Of a DNA stretch of 64,000 nt, positions 16,736 through 28,627 are shown piece by piece. The notes beneath the pieces are model-generated. The model saw only the letters and a program-made list of their open reading frames with translations, was not told the origin of the DNA and searched no databases. The stretch is taken from NCBI GenBank assembly GCA_029907205.1, contig JARYMI010000007.1:31290-95289 (forward strand), written 5' to 3'. Position 1 is the first letter of the stretch; the number at the start of each line of letters is the position of its first letter. Source of the DNA: Clostridiales bacterium (GTDB taxonomy: Bacteria > Acidobacteriota > Aminicenantia > Aminicenantales > UBA8522). Made by a program: the position numbers and the translations under genes.

Positions 16736-18289
16736 TCAGATACTCAACTTCGCCGTTCTTCTCTTTTTTAAGGTAAGGCCGTCGAAAATCAGCCGGGAGA
16801 CGAATACAGCCGAAAACATGCTGGCGCAAATGCCAATGATAAGGGTTATGGCAAATCCTTTGATCGGACCGGTTCCAAATTGGAAGAGAAAGATCGCCGC
16901 GATGATCGTCGTTACGTTGGCGTCCAGAATCGTGCGGAAAGCCCGAGCAAACCCGGTGGCGATCGAGCTGAGCACGCTCTTGCCGGCCAGAAGCTCCTCC
17001 CGGATCCGCTCGAAGACAAGGACGTTGGCGTCGACGGCCATGCCTATCGTCAGGATGATTCCGGCGATGCCTGGCAGGGTTAACGTTGCCTTGAAGTAGC
17101 TCAGCGCGCCTCCAAGGATAATCATGTTGAGGATGAGAGCAGTGATGGCGTTAACTCCCGAGAAGCGGTAGTAGACGACCATGAAGGCCATGACTAAGAA
17201 AAGGGCGACGACACAGGAAATGAGCCCTTTCCGGATGGAATCTGCCCCAAGCGAAGGACCGATGGTCCGTTCTTCCAAGTACTTGATGGAGGCGGGCAGC
17301 GCTCCGGCCCTGAGGACGACGACGAGATCTTCGGCTTCCTCGATGGTGTAGTTGCCGCGGATGATGCCGCCGCTTGCGGCGGGAATCCGGTCCTCGACAC
17401 GAGGCGCTGAGATGACCCTGTTATCCAGGATGATGGCGATGGAGTTTCCGATATTCTCGGCCGTGAGCTTCTCAAAACGCCGCCCTCCCTCCGGGTTGAG
17501 CGAAAAGGAGACAGCCGGCGAATTCCACTCATCGACGGTTCGCCGGACGGTGCGGAGGTCTTTTCCCGTCACCACAGCCACCCGGTCAAGCAGGTAGTAG
17601 CCTCCCTCGGTCCGCTTGGGGTCTCCTCTGAGGACTTCAGCATCCTCAGGGACTATCCCGCCGGATGACGCGAGCAGCGTCTGCTCATCGGGCACCGGGC
17701 CGGCTTTGACGAGCTTCCATTCTAAGATGGCGGTCGTTTTGATCAAGTTTTTCACCCTGTCCGGGTCATCGACGCCGGGAAGCTCGATGATGACCCTGTC
17801 TCCGGCCAGGCCCTGCCTCTGGATTGTCGGCTCAGCCACTCCAAACTGGTCAACCCTGTTGCGGATGGTTTCCAAAGCCTGAGTAACAGCCTGCTCCTTG
17901 AGGTATTGCTGGACGCCGAGTTTCATCGTCAGGGTGGCGGTGTCGCCGATGATGGTGTAATCCCACTCTTGAAAGCTCTCATCAAGGAGGTCTCTGAGCT
18001 TTCCTTCCTGGTCGTGCAGGATTCCCTGGATGGAAAGCTGGCCCACTTTTCCTTTGATGATGGTCTTGAAGGTTATGTCCTTTTTCTTCAATTGATCCTG
18101 CAGGCGGGTGATCTCCTGGTCGGTCTCGATGGTGATGGCGTCTTCAGTGACGACTTGAAGGACTAGATGTATGCCTCCCTGGAGGTCCAGCCCGAGGTTA
18201 ATCTTTTTTGCGGGCGGATAAACCAGGAAGATGGCCAACGCCGTCACGCCGACGACAAAGATCACCTTCCAACGCAGCCCTTTTCTCAC
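16736..18289 (-). CDS. secD: Protein translocase subunit SecD
   Basis: 517 residues. N-terminal TM (VIFVVGVTALAIFLV), then LGLDLQGGIHLVLQV. The large periplasmic domain contains NRVDQFGVAEPTIQRQG, VIIELPGVDDPDRV and the P1 head region up to ~320. The C-terminal TM block has GMAVDANVLVFERIREEL and ANVTTIIAAIFLFQFGTGPIKGFA. It forms SecDF with the next gene. Gene order yajC-secD-secF behind tgt is the common bacterial arrangement. Confidence 0.95.
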   Translation of the reverse strand: MRKGLRWKVIFVVGVTALAIFLVYPPAKKINLGLDLQGGIHLVLQVVTEDAITIETDQEITRLQDQLKKKDITFKTIIKGKVGQLSIQGILHDQEGKLRDLLDESFQEWDYTIIGDTATLTMKLGVQQYLKEQAVTQALETIRNRVDQFGVAEPTIQRQGLAGDRVIIELPGVDDPDRVKNLIKTTAILEWKLVKAGPVPDEQTLLASSGGIVPEDAEVLRGDPKRTEGGYYLLDRVAVVTGKDLRTVRRTVDEWNSPAVSFSLNPEGGRRFEKLTAENIGNSIAIILDNRVISAPRVEDRIPAASGGIIRGNYTIEEAEDLVVVLRAGALPASIKYLEERTIGPSLGADSIRKGLISCVVALFLVMAFMVVYYRFSGVNAITALILNMIILGGALSYFKATLTLPGIAGIILTIGMAVDANVLVFERIREELLAGKSVLSSIATGFARAFRTILDANVTTIIAAIFLFQFGTGPIKGFAITLIIGICASMFSAVFVSRLIFDGLTLKKRRTAKLSI

Positions 18290-18311
18290 GCTTGGCTCTC
18301 CCCCCTGGAAG

Positions 18312-20841
<2,530 letters not shown>

Positions 20842-20847
20842 GCTTTC

Positions 20848-20876
20848 AGTTAAACGCGATTTCCCGAATAAGTCAA
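20848..20876 (-). promoter_or_regulatory. Sigma-70 type promoter for the ychF operon, apparently leaderless
   Basis: Minus strand: -35 TTGACT (20871-20876), 17-base spacer, -10 TTAACT (20848-20853). The -10 ends 6 bases before the ychF ATG (20839-20841), the same geometry as at uppS. Confidence 0.6.
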
Positions 20877-20920
20877 CTGCCCCGCCTCTCTATGGCGAAT
20901 GACCAGCAGTTTCGCCGGGC

Positions 20921-20950
20921 TTGAAGAAAATCGGGGCTTTCTGCTATATT
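20921..20950 (+). promoter_or_regulatory. Sigma-70 type promoter for lepB
   Basis: TTGAAG at 20921-20926, 18-base spacer, TATATT at 20945-20950, then a leader with AGGTGA shortly before the lepB ATG at 20973. Confidence 0.55.
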
Positions 20951-20972
20951 AGCTCCTTCTTGCAGGTGACCG

Positions 20973-21674
20973 ATGAAAAAAGAAAAGAAGCCCCGTGATA
21001 AAAGCACATTCCGCGAATACTTCGAGCTTATTGCCGAGACAGCTGTGTTTGTCTTCTTCGTCATGACTTTTGTCGTCCAGGCCTTCCAGATTCCGACCGG
21101 TTCGATGGAGCCGACTCTCCTCATCGGCGATTTCCTCCTCGTCAACAAGTTCATCTACCAAACGCCGCGGTTTTCCTTAGAGAAGGCTGTTCTGCCTCAG
21201 AAAGAGGTCAAGCGTCATGACATCGTCGTCTTCAAGTACCCGAAAGACCTGACCAAGGACTTTGTCAAGCGTGTGATTGCTTTGGAAGGGGAGAAGGTTG
21301 AAATCAGGGACAAACAGGTTCTCGTCAACGACCTGCCCATCAGCGAGACCTACAAAGTCCACAACGACAGCCAGGTTTTCACCAGAAACGGATATTATCA
21401 CTATGACGATTCCATCCGGGATAATTTCGGGCCGGTCGTCGTTCCGGCCGGGCAGTGTTTCGTCATGGGCGACAACCGCGACAACAGCATGGACAGCCGC
21501 TACTGGAGCTTCCTGCCGATGAGCTACATCAAGGGCAAGCCCTGGATTATCTACTTTTCCTATCGGGCCGATCGGGATGCCTATGCAAAAACGAGCGCTC
21601 GCGAGAGGCTGAAAAAAATCTTGAGTTTCCTCCCCAAAGCCCGTTGGGGCCGGATGCTGCGGGTCATCAACTGA
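20973..21674 (+). CDS. lepB: Signal peptidase I
   Basis: Membrane serine protease that removes signal peptides after export. 233 residues. One N-terminal TM helix (~16-36, LIAETAVFVFFVMTFVVQAF). The catalytic Ser is in PTGSMEPTLLIGD (~44), the catalytic Lys is in DFVKRVIALEGEKVEI (~95), and box E is GDNRDNSMDSRYW (~167). The start follows AGGTGACCG. It is a single-gene unit divergent from ychF. Confidence 0.95.
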   Translation: MKKEKKPRDKSTFREYFELIAETAVFVFFVMTFVVQAFQIPTGSMEPTLLIGDFLLVNKFIYQTPRFSLEKAVLPQKEVKRHDIVVFKYPKDLTKDFVKRVIALEGEKVEIRDKQVLVNDLPISETYKVHNDSQVFTRNGYYHYDDSIRDNFGPVVVPAGQCFVMGDNRDNSMDSRYWSFLPMSYIKGKPWIIYFSYRADRDAYAKTSARERLKKILSFLPKARWGRMLRVIN

Positions 21675-21693
21675 CAGGACAACGCCTTCTTCA

Positions 21694-23364
21694 CTATTGC
21701 GGCGTAAGAATCCGGAAATCGTCGTAAGAAGAGATGTAGATGACCGGGTTTTCGGTGATGAACTCTTTGATGAAAATGTCCGTCCTGACGATTCCGTCCA
21801 TGTCCCTGCCCACGGGCAGCCCAAGATAATAAAGGAGCGTCGGGGCGATGTCCACGATTCTCAGCCCGTCAACATTCTTGCCCCGCGCGATCCCTTTTCC
21901 ATAAAAGAAGACGACGCCGTCCGGCGCGAATTCGTGGTGGGCCGAGACCAGCGCGTTTCCTAACAGGCTTTCGATGGCCCTTTTCCAGAGAGGAAGAGGC
22001 TCCATTCCGTGAGGCGAAAAGACGACCAGGAGCTCGTCCTCCTTCATGCCGGTTAGAAACTTGCCCACGATCTGGTCGTAGAAATCGTGGTATCTATCGA
22101 TCACCGGCCCGTATCGTTCCAGGTGCTCTTGCTCGATATGGCCGAATTGCTCGGGAAAGTGGAATTTGTAGAAGTACGCTTGAACGGTGTTGAGCCCGGA
22201 GAGGAGAAGGTAGTAGATTTGGGGCTGACGAGCGTTCTTTTCCTCAACGGCTGCCTCTTCATAAGCGCAGTCGCGGAACAGGGCGTTCTTTGCCCGCTCA
22301 AAATATTCATCAGAAGGGGGGACAGGGCTGTCGAGGATGTTGCCCAGGAGTTTCTCCGCTCGGGGGCTCGGCTGGGCAGGAACCTCAAAGGAATACGGCC
22401 AGTCCCTCTTGACGGCAGAAATCCGGTTGGCTTCAAAAACCTGCCAGATATCGGTCACGGCTGATGTCGGCTCTACAGGTGAAATCTTTATGAACCCGGT
22501 TCTCTCTAACTGGTTGAAGAGCATGAACCGCGGCACGATTTCCAGCGTCTCTTTCATTTTCCCGATGCGATACTGAAGGAGGGAAAGCCGGCGGTGCTTG
22601 GCCGGAAATTTTCCCGAGTCGAGCGAGGCGTTGATCGTCACGGGCTCGGTCGGCGAAAAATTGATCAGCCGTCCCGAGCTTCCGTTATCCATCAGCCATG
22701 AGAAATTCGGCAATTTTCTTTCGGAGATGAGCGGGATGAGGAGGTCAACGTTCAGCCCTTCAAGCCCGATGAGAGTGATCCTTTTTTCGACCTTCTTTCC
22801 CAGGAGAGGAAGATGTTTGAGGGCAGGCTGCTCAAGCGGATAATGAAACCTCTGGAAGAAGATAAAGCTCAGGCCGATGGCCAAGAGGAGAAAATACGCC
22901 AGAAAAAAAAAGGCTTTTTTCTTGGTGCGGCGAGAGGCGTAGGCCAGCAACAAGCCCAAGACCGCGAGGCTGGCGAGGATCACAAACTGAGTCTGGAGAT
23001 ACATCCGCATCCGCGTATCAAAAAAAGAGTGGAAATAGCGAGTGTTCGCCCTGAAAAAAACGAGGAAAACGAGCGCAAGCAGGGAGAAGCTCAGGCAGAG
23101 GAAAGAAGGCGAGACAAAAGCGATCCGGATAGCTCGGCCCGAGAAAAACTGGATCATGAAGAAGACGAAGAGACAGGCGCAGGCGATGAGAAAACCGTAG
23201 ACTGTGGCCAGGTGAAGCGCTAGCTCGGCCAGAAGCCGGAGGCTTATCTTCATGTTGATGTTGAGGTCGGCAAAGAGGAGAGCCAGAAGGGCCGAAAAAA
23301 ACAGCCCGCTGAGGAGGGCGTTGGCCAGGACCTTGAGGAATTTCATCGGTCTAAGAATTACCAT
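21694..23364 (-). CDS. Membrane-bound alkaline-phosphatase-superfamily (type I phosphodiesterase-like) protein
   Basis: 556 residues. About five TM helices occupy residues 10-175. The soluble C-terminal half resembles type I phosphodiesterase/nucleotide pyrophosphatase or sulfatase-like enzymes: ITLIGLEGLNVDLLIPLISE near 195, a possible nucleophile Thr in SPTEPVTINASLDSGKFP, and LLVVFSPHGMEPLP and GIARGKNVDGLRIVDIAPTLLYYLGLP near the end. The metal-ligand set looks incomplete (GLEGLN rather than DGxxxD), so activity is uncertain. Translation could also begin at Met7 (23346). Confidence 0.7.
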   Translation of the reverse strand: MVILRPMKFLKVLANALLSGLFFSALLALLFADLNINMKISLRLLAELALHLATVYGFLIACACLFVFFMIQFFSGRAIRIAFVSPSFLCLSFSLLALVFLVFFRANTRYFHSFFDTRMRMYLQTQFVILASLAVLGLLLAYASRRTKKKAFFFLAYFLLLAIGLSFIFFQRFHYPLEQPALKHLPLLGKKVEKRITLIGLEGLNVDLLIPLISERKLPNFSWLMDNGSSGRLINFSPTEPVTINASLDSGKFPAKHRRLSLLQYRIGKMKETLEIVPRFMLFNQLERTGFIKISPVEPTSAVTDIWQVFEANRISAVKRDWPYSFEVPAQPSPRAEKLLGNILDSPVPPSDEYFERAKNALFRDCAYEEAAVEEKNARQPQIYYLLLSGLNTVQAYFYKFHFPEQFGHIEQEHLERYGPVIDRYHDFYDQIVGKFLTGMKEDELLVVFSPHGMEPLPLWKRAIESLLGNALVSAHHEFAPDGVVFFYGKGIARGKNVDGLRIVDIAPTLLYYLGLPVGRDMDGIVRTDIFIKEFITENPVIYISSYDDFRILTPQ

Positions 23365-23635
23365 GAACGTCGGCCGCGGTCAATCGCCGAGCGGCGAGGG
23401 CTCTGTGACGAAAAGAGCAGTAAACATAAAAGGCCTTGGAAGACGATCGCCCCCCCGCACCTCGCTCCCGTTCAGGTTCTTAACGCCGTTCCCTCAAAGC
23501 TTGGCTCGGTGGCTGCGGAACTCGCCACAATGCCAAGCCTCGCCTTCCCTGTTTTTTTCCCTCACGTTCTTTTTTCGGCAGACCTTCCTTGGCTCAGACA
23601 TCCTCCGACCTTTGCCGAAACGCCGGCCTTTTCAG

Positions 23636-23659
23636 CCCCTCCTAATTCCCTAGGAGGGG
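23636..23659. repeat. Perfect 9-bp inverted repeat (hairpin)
   Basis: CCCCTCCTA at 23636-23644 and TAGGAGGGG at 23651-23659 flank a 6-base loop. No T-run follows on either strand, so it is not an obvious terminator. Confidence 0.6.
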
Positions 23660-23833
23660 AAGGGGTGGTTAATGCGATTCGAGAAAATCATTTGGGGCGT
23701 TTCGGGCCGCAGGGTGCCCTCGCCAAGCCTTTCGGGAAGGCTGAACCTTCAATGGTCGCTCCGGCCCGTGGCGGGCGATCGTGGCCCTTGGCTGCAATAG
23801 TTACCCCACTTTTCGCAACAGAGCGGCGGCTGG

Positions 23834-23862
23834 TTGACCTGTCCGCCAATCTGGCATAAGAT
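23834..23862 (+). promoter_or_regulatory. Sigma-70 type promoter for the SAM hydrolase gene
   Basis: TTGACC at 23834-23839, 17-base spacer, TAAGAT at 23857-23862, followed by AAAAAAGG before ATG 23873. Confidence 0.6.
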
Positions 23863-23872
23863 TAAAAAAGGA

Positions 23873-24691
23873 ATGAAAATGAGGCCGCCGGTCATCGCCT
23901 TTCTCACGGATTTCGGCGATGAGGATTGGTTCGTCGCGTCGCTCAAGGCCGTGATTTTGAGCCTGAACCCGCGAGCCACGGTCGTTGACATCAGCCACCG
24001 GATTCCTTCTTTCGATATCGACGCAGCCGCGTTTGTCCTCTTTGCCGCCTCAACCTATTTTCCCAAAGGGACGATCTTCTTGGCTGTCGTCGACCCGGGC
24101 GTGGGCTCGGGAAGAAAAATTATCCTGGCCGAGACCACGCGCTACTTCTTTATCGCTCCTGATAACGGCGTATTGAGCCTTGCCCTCGCCCGAGAGAAAG
24201 TCAAAGAGGTGCGCGAAGTCACCAACTCCAGGTTCTTTCTTCGCCAGCCAAGCCGGACCTTCGAAGCGCGGGACAAAATGGCGCCCGTGGCGGCCTGGCT
24301 TTCCCGAGGCCAAAAACCCGAATCATTCGGCCCGAAGATCGGCCGCTATGTAAAAAGAAACCTTCCTGAACCTGAGTTCATCGGCCACGAAATAAGGGGC
24401 AGAATCCTTTATGCCGACAAGTTCGGCAACCTGATCACGAACATCCCGGGCTCAGCAGTCACGGCCCTCAGGGGTTGCGGGTCCGCGAAGAAGCTCTCCC
24501 TTTTTATCAACTCCACGAGGATCGGCGGTCTTAAGGAATCCTATGCTTCGGCCCGGAAAGGAGAACTCTTTTTTCTTATCGGCAGTCTCGGATTAATCGA
24601 GATCGCGGCCCGGGAGAGCTCGGCCTTTGACCGGATAAAACCCGGCCGGGGAGCGGCCGTCAGGATCTTCCGAGTCGGGCCCAAGGATTAG
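23873..24691 (+). CDS. SAM hydroxide adenosyltransferase (DUF62/SAM hydrolase family)
   Basis: 272 residues from ATG 23873, preceded by AAAAAAGG. A longer in-frame start at 23834 would lie inside the -35 box and is unlikely. Family members hydrolyse S-adenosylmethionine to adenosine and methionine; relatives are the halogenating fluorinase/chlorinase. N-terminal motifs are FLTDFGDEDWFVASLKAV, DISHRIPSFDIDAAAF and VVDPGVGSGRK; RYFFIAPDNGVLSLAL follows, and the C-terminal beta-barrel has ADKFGNLITNIP. recD2 follows after 7 bases. Confidence 0.88.
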   Translation: MKMRPPVIAFLTDFGDEDWFVASLKAVILSLNPRATVVDISHRIPSFDIDAAAFVLFAASTYFPKGTIFLAVVDPGVGSGRKIILAETTRYFFIAPDNGVLSLALAREKVKEVREVTNSRFFLRQPSRTFEARDKMAPVAAWLSRGQKPESFGPKIGRYVKRNLPEPEFIGHEIRGRILYADKFGNLITNIPGSAVTALRGCGSAKKLSLFINSTRIGGLKESYASARKGELFFLIGSLGLIEIAARESSAFDRIKPGRGAAVRIFRVGPKD

Positions 24692-24698
24692 CCGCCCA

Positions 24699-26888
24699 AT
24701 GCCTGAAAAGGCTGCTGCAGACTGTCTCGAGGGAACGGTCGAGCAAGTTGTCTACTATAACCCAGAAAACGGCTATACTGTCTGCCGATTCAGCACGGAG
24801 GACGGACGAGACCTGACTGTTGTCGGCTCTTTTCCGCCTCTTTCAGCAGGAGAAGTCCTTCGGGTTACGGGTAAATGGGAAGTCAACCCCAGGTTCGGCC
24901 AGCAGTTCCGGGTGGAAAATTTCGTCCCCATCCTGCCCTCCTCGGTCAAGGGGATCGAGAAGTTTCTCTCGTCTGGCCTGGTCAAAGGGATCGGCCCCGT
25001 CCTCGCCCGGCGGATTGTCAAGAAATTCGGCGGCCAGACGATTGACGTCATTTCCAAAAAGCCGGACAAAATTCTCGAAGTCGAAGGGGTCGGCAGCGTC
25101 AAGCTCAGGGAAATCAAGAAATCGTGGCAAGAAAACCAGCACATCCGCGACCTGATCATCTTCCTCCAGGAGCACGGCGTTTCCACGACGATCGCCACAA
25201 AAGTCCATCGCCAGTACGGCGACCGCTCTTTCCAGGTCCTCAAGACGAACCCGTATCAGCTCTGCCTCGATATCTGGGGAATCGGGTTCAAGACGGCTGA
25301 CCAGATTGCCCTGAAGCTGGGCATGGACCCGTCCTCTCCCGAGCGGGTGAAGGCTTTTATCCTCTATCTTTTAGAAAAAGCCGCCGAGCAGGGGCATGTT
25401 TTTTCGTTTGAGGAGGAGCTCGAGGATGCCTGTGCCAAGGAGCTTGGCGTTGAGGCTCAAAAGACCAGGGAGGCCGCGGCCTCGCTCCTCCAGGACAGGC
25501 TTGTGCGGATAGAGGAGCACGGGGAAAGAACGGCCGTCTATCTTCCGTATCTCTTCGAGGCTCAGGAAGGAGTGGCCAAGGCCATCCTCAGGATCGGGGG
25601 TCTCCCCCCGCCGAGTCCGCCGCCCGATATCGAAAGGACCATCGCCGCCGTAGAAAAGGACCTGAGCCTCAAGTTCTCACCCCGGCAAAAGGAGGCCATC
25701 AGAGAGTGCTTTCACAAGAGGCTGCTCATCATCACCGGAGGCCCGGGCACTGGCAAGACGACTATCATCAGGGCAGTCGTGGCCATTTTTGACGGCCTGG
25801 GCCAGAAGGTGCTGCTGACAGCGCCGACCGGCAGGGCGGCCAAACGGCTCTCCGAAGCCACTCGCAAGGAAGCCAAGACGATCCACAGGACACTCGAATA
25901 CAGCCCAAAGCAGGGGGCCTTTAGAAAGAATGAGAGACACCCCTTGCGGGCCGACGCCATCGTCGTCGATGAGTTTTCCATGGTTGACTTGCCGCTCATG
26001 TTCGCCCTGGTCAAAGCCGTTCCGGCCTGGATGCGGATGATCCTCGTCGGCGACAAGGACCAGTTGCCCCCCGTCGGGCCGGGAAACCTTCTTCATGACA
26101 TCATAGAGTCCGGCCGGGTTGCGGTCGTCAGGCTGGACGAAATTTTTCGGCAGGAAAGGGACAGCCTGATCGTCCTCAACGCCCACCGCATCAACCAGGG
26201 ACTCAGTTTAGTGTACCCGCCGCGGGAGGACAGGGACGCCGATTTCTACTTTGTCCATCATGAAGACGAGGAAAAGGCCTTCAAGTCAATCATGTCGATG
26301 TGCTGCTTCAATATTCCCCGAAAGTTAGGCCTGCCGGCGCTGACGCCGCAGATCCAGGTTATCAGCCCGATGTACCGGGGGCTATGCGGCGTCGACAACC
26401 TGAACGTTGAGCTCCAGGCCAGGCTCAACCCTCACTCTGACGGTCTAAAAATCGGCAACCGTGAGTTCAGGGTCCGGGACAAGGTCATGCAGATCCGCAA
26501 CGACTACGAGAAGGAAATCTACAACGGCGATATCGGAACGATCGTCCATCTTGACAAGCAGCGGTTTCGCCTCCTCGTCGACTTTGACGGCCGGGAAGTC
26601 GGGTTCGAAAAGGAGGAGCTCAGCGATATCACCCACGCCTATGCGGTCTCCGTCCACAAATCCCAGGGCAGCGAATACCAGGCGGTGGTCATGCCTCTTC
26701 TCACTCAGCACTACATCATGCTCCAGCGGAACCTCTTTTACACGGCCCTGACGAGGGCCAAGAAGCTGAGCGTCATCGTCGGCTCTTACCGGGCCCTTCA
26801 CATCGCCATAAAGAACTACAAACCGATCGAGCGCAACGGCCTCCTCAAAGAAAAGCTCATGGCCGCCCCTCCTTTCTTGCTTGTTTGA
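24699..26888 (+). CDS. recD2: ATP-dependent RecD2-type DNA helicase
   Basis: 729 residues, the length of stand-alone SF1B RecD2 helicases that unwind DNA 5'-3' without RecB/RecC. The N-terminal OB-like domain (GTVEQVVYYNPENGYTVCRF) is followed by helix-hairpin-helix repeats (VKGIGPVLARRIVKKFG, DIWGIGFKTADQIALKLG). Walker A is GGPGTGKTTIIRAV (~345), Walker B/motif II is VVDEFSMVD (~425), and motif III is LVGDKDQLPPVGPG. The C-terminal UvrD-like part has AVSVHKSQGSEY (~645) and FYTALTRAKK. Genome-maintenance role by family. Confidence 0.94.
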   Translation: MPEKAAADCLEGTVEQVVYYNPENGYTVCRFSTEDGRDLTVVGSFPPLSAGEVLRVTGKWEVNPRFGQQFRVENFVPILPSSVKGIEKFLSSGLVKGIGPVLARRIVKKFGGQTIDVISKKPDKILEVEGVGSVKLREIKKSWQENQHIRDLIIFLQEHGVSTTIATKVHRQYGDRSFQVLKTNPYQLCLDIWGIGFKTADQIALKLGMDPSSPERVKAFILYLLEKAAEQGHVFSFEEELEDACAKELGVEAQKTREAAASLLQDRLVRIEEHGERTAVYLPYLFEAQEGVAKAILRIGGLPPPSPPPDIERTIAAVEKDLSLKFSPRQKEAIRECFHKRLLIITGGPGTGKTTIIRAVVAIFDGLGQKVLLTAPTGRAAKRLSEATRKEAKTIHRTLEYSPKQGAFRKNERHPLRADAIVVDEFSMVDLPLMFALVKAVPAWMRMILVGDKDQLPPVGPGNLLHDIIESGRVAVVRLDEIFRQERDSLIVLNAHRINQGLSLVYPPREDRDADFYFVHHEDEEKAFKSIMSMCCFNIPRKLGLPALTPQIQVISPMYRGLCGVDNLNVELQARLNPHSDGLKIGNREFRVRDKVMQIRNDYEKEIYNGDIGTIVHLDKQRFRLLVDFDGREVGFEKEELSDITHAYAVSVHKSQGSEYQAVVMPLLTQHYIMLQRNLFYTALTRAKKLSVIVGSYRALHIAIKNYKPIERNGLLKEKLMAAPPFLLV

Positions 26889-26974
26889 CTAGAGGCACGG
26901 CGAGGGGTGAGGGGTGAAGAAGCCCATCGAGGACTGAGCGGGCTGACGTCTCAAACATGAGAGAATATCCGAAG

Positions 26975-27125
26975 TGTGATCTTTAAGGTGGGTGCGGGAA
27001 GCTGCCCTGAAGCCCCCGTAGCGGAGGGGGGACCCGTCGGCTCCTCCGACGGGGGGAACCGACGGGACTGGTTCCCCGGGGTGCGGGGGCCAGGGGGCAG
27101 CTTTCTGCGCCCAACTGAATAACAT
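26975..27125 (+). repeat. 150-bp palindromic element, copy A
   Basis: Begins TGTGATCTTTA and ends CCCAACTGAATAACAT. A near-identical copy lies inverted at 33241-33390, with only scattered mismatches by eye. It is GC-rich and strongly self-complementary: an internal CCGTCGG/CCGACGG hairpin, GGGGGACC/GGTTCCCC arms, and an outer pair around GCTGCCC/GGGCAGC. With the 3' end of recD2 and the next promoter it fills 26889-27209, which has no gene. Confidence 0.85.
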
Positions 27126-27158
27126 CAGCAAAGATGCCTATCCCACACCCCGAGCCGT

Positions 27159-27187
27159 TTGACTTGGCCGCTCCTTTCCCTTATGAT
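27159..27187 (+). promoter_or_regulatory. Sigma-70 type promoter for the SH3/M48/cyclase block
   Basis: TTGACT at 27159-27164, 17-base spacer, TATGAT at 27182-27187. It lies just downstream of palindromic element copy A and upstream of the AGGAGG that serves GTG 27210. Confidence 0.65.
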
Positions 27188-27209
27188 GATAAAAAAAGAG
27201 GAGGTGAAC

Positions 27210-27695
27210 GTGAGAAGGTCTGTTCTTTTCTCCGCTGCCGTTAGCCTCTTTATCATCCTTGTCACCCTGCTCCTGGCAGAAACCTTAATCGTCAGGGTTC
27301 AATCGACAAGCCTGCGGCAAAACCCGAAGTTCTATGCTCCTGTCGTCCTGGCTCTTAAAGCGGGAGAAAAAGTCGAGAAAGTAAGCGGTCAAGAAGGCTG
27401 GGTCCAAGTCCGCACCTCTGGCGGCGTTGTTGGCTGGGTTCATTCGAGCGCCGTCGAGGTCCAGAAATTCAGCCTCTTGGCAATAGACAAGAGCATGAAA
27501 ACTCAGGCCTCAGCCAGCGAAGTGGCCCTGGCCGGAAAAGGCTTCAACAAACAGGTGGAGGAGAGCTACAGGGCCAAGCACGGCGACATCAATTTCGTCT
27601 GGGTTGACAGGATGCTCCAGATCAAAATCCCTGCTTCTCAAGTCCTGGAGTTCATGAAACAGGGCAAGCTGGGTGAGTTCGGAGGTGCCAGATGA
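27210..27695 (+). CDS. Bacterial SH3-domain protein with N-terminal signal anchor
   Basis: 161 residues if started at GTG 27210, which has AGGAGG five bases upstream; ATGs further 5' lie within the promoter. An N-terminal hydrophobic segment (~residues 5-25, LFSAAVSLFIILVTLLLAETL) targets it to the envelope. Residues ~28-85 form a bacterial SH3 module (STSLRQNPKFYAPVVLALKAGEKVEKV...WVQVRTSGGVVGWVHSSAVEV), usually a cell-wall or protein-binding domain. The rest is unrecognised. It overlaps the M48 protease gene by 4 bases, suggesting a joint periplasmic function. Confidence 0.8.
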   Translation: MRRSVLFSAAVSLFIILVTLLLAETLIVRVQSTSLRQNPKFYAPVVLALKAGEKVEKVSGQEGWVQVRTSGGVVGWVHSSAVEVQKFSLLAIDKSMKTQASASEVALAGKGFNKQVEESYRAKHGDINFVWVDRMLQIKIPASQVLEFMKQGKLGEFGGAR

Positions 27696-28606
27696 GAAAG
27701 CGGCGTTTCCCTGTCATCCTGATTGGGCTCGCTGTGGCTGGGTGGCTAGCCTCCTGTTCTGTCGTTCAGAAAGGAGCCGACATCCTGGCTGAGAGCGGAA
27801 AAATCTCGGAGAGCGACAGGCAATCCATCGTCAAGACGAGCGAAACTCTCCGTTCCACTTTCGCTGATATCACCGAAGAGGAAGAATATTACATCGGCCG
27901 CAGCGTGGCCGCCCTGATCCTCTCTCACTACCCTGTCTATGAAAACGAAGCGCTGACCAGCTACATCAACACCATCGGCCAGGCCGTCGTCTTTTCCTCG
28001 GCCAGGCCGGAGATATACGCCGGTTATCATTTCCTCATCCTCGATACCGATGAGGTCAACGCGATGGCCGCGCCGGGCGGGTTCATCTTTGTCAGCAAAG
28101 GGTTGCTCCGGCGCTGCGCCAACGAAGAGATGCTGGCCGCTGTCCTGGCCCACGAAGTCGGCCATGTGTGTGCCAAGCACGGCCTTCAGTCGATCAAGAA
28201 ATCCCGCCTCATCGACGCGTTTCGTCTGATCGGGACAGAAGCGGCTCAACGATACGGGCCCGACGAACTGGCTCAACTGACTTCCATTTTTGAGGGCGTC
28301 CTCGGCGACATTGTCGAGAAGCTCATCGAGAGAGGATACGACCGGAAATTCGAGCACGAGGCGGATTCGATGGCCATAACGTGCGCCGCCTCGACGGGGT
28401 ATGCGCCCCAGGGCCTATCCGGTTTCTTGGAGACGATGATCGGCGATTCCTCGGCGGTTTCGGAAAAGGGCTGGTTCAGGACCCATCCCTCCCCCGAAGA
28501 TCGTCTGGAAAAAATCAAGAAAGACCCGGCTTCGCTCAAGGCCCTTCCCGGAGAAGAACCCGTCCGCACCAAGAGATTCCAGCAAAGCCTGGCCGGCCTC
28601 ATGTAA
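27692..28606 (+). CDS. M48-family metalloprotease, probable lipoprotein
   Basis: 304 residues. The signal peptide ends in a lipobox, LASC (Cys22). The zinc site is AHEVGHVCAKH (~residue 153), with the third ligand Glu in KFEHEADSMAITCAAS (~225), as in the BepA/YcaL/LoiP group of periplasmic proteases for outer-membrane protein quality control. FRTHPSPEDRL near the C-terminus is also typical. It overlaps the SH3 gene, and the cyclase gene follows after 21 bases. Confidence 0.92.
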   Translation: MRKRRFPVILIGLAVAGWLASCSVVQKGADILAESGKISESDRQSIVKTSETLRSTFADITEEEEYYIGRSVAALILSHYPVYENEALTSYINTIGQAVVFSSARPEIYAGYHFLILDTDEVNAMAAPGGFIFVSKGLLRRCANEEMLAAVLAHEVGHVCAKHGLQSIKKSRLIDAFRLIGTEAAQRYGPDELAQLTSIFEGVLGDIVEKLIERGYDRKFEHEADSMAITCAASTGYAPQGLSGFLETMIGDSSAVSEKGWFRTHPSPEDRLEKIKKDPASLKALPGEEPVRTKRFQQSLAGLM

Positions 28607-28627
28607 AAGGCGGCTGCCTTCCCGGGG

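Larger units (their letters stand above)
23365..23872 (+). other. Intergenic stretch without a supported gene
   Basis: About 500 bases between the divergent phosphodiesterase-like and SAM-hydrolase genes. Open frames here have no recognisable protein features. It holds a perfect 9-bp hairpin (23636-23659), a copy of a 15-mer (TTACCCCACTTTTCG at 23801-23815) that recurs at 54827-54841, and the SAM-hydrolase promoter. Confidence 0.5.
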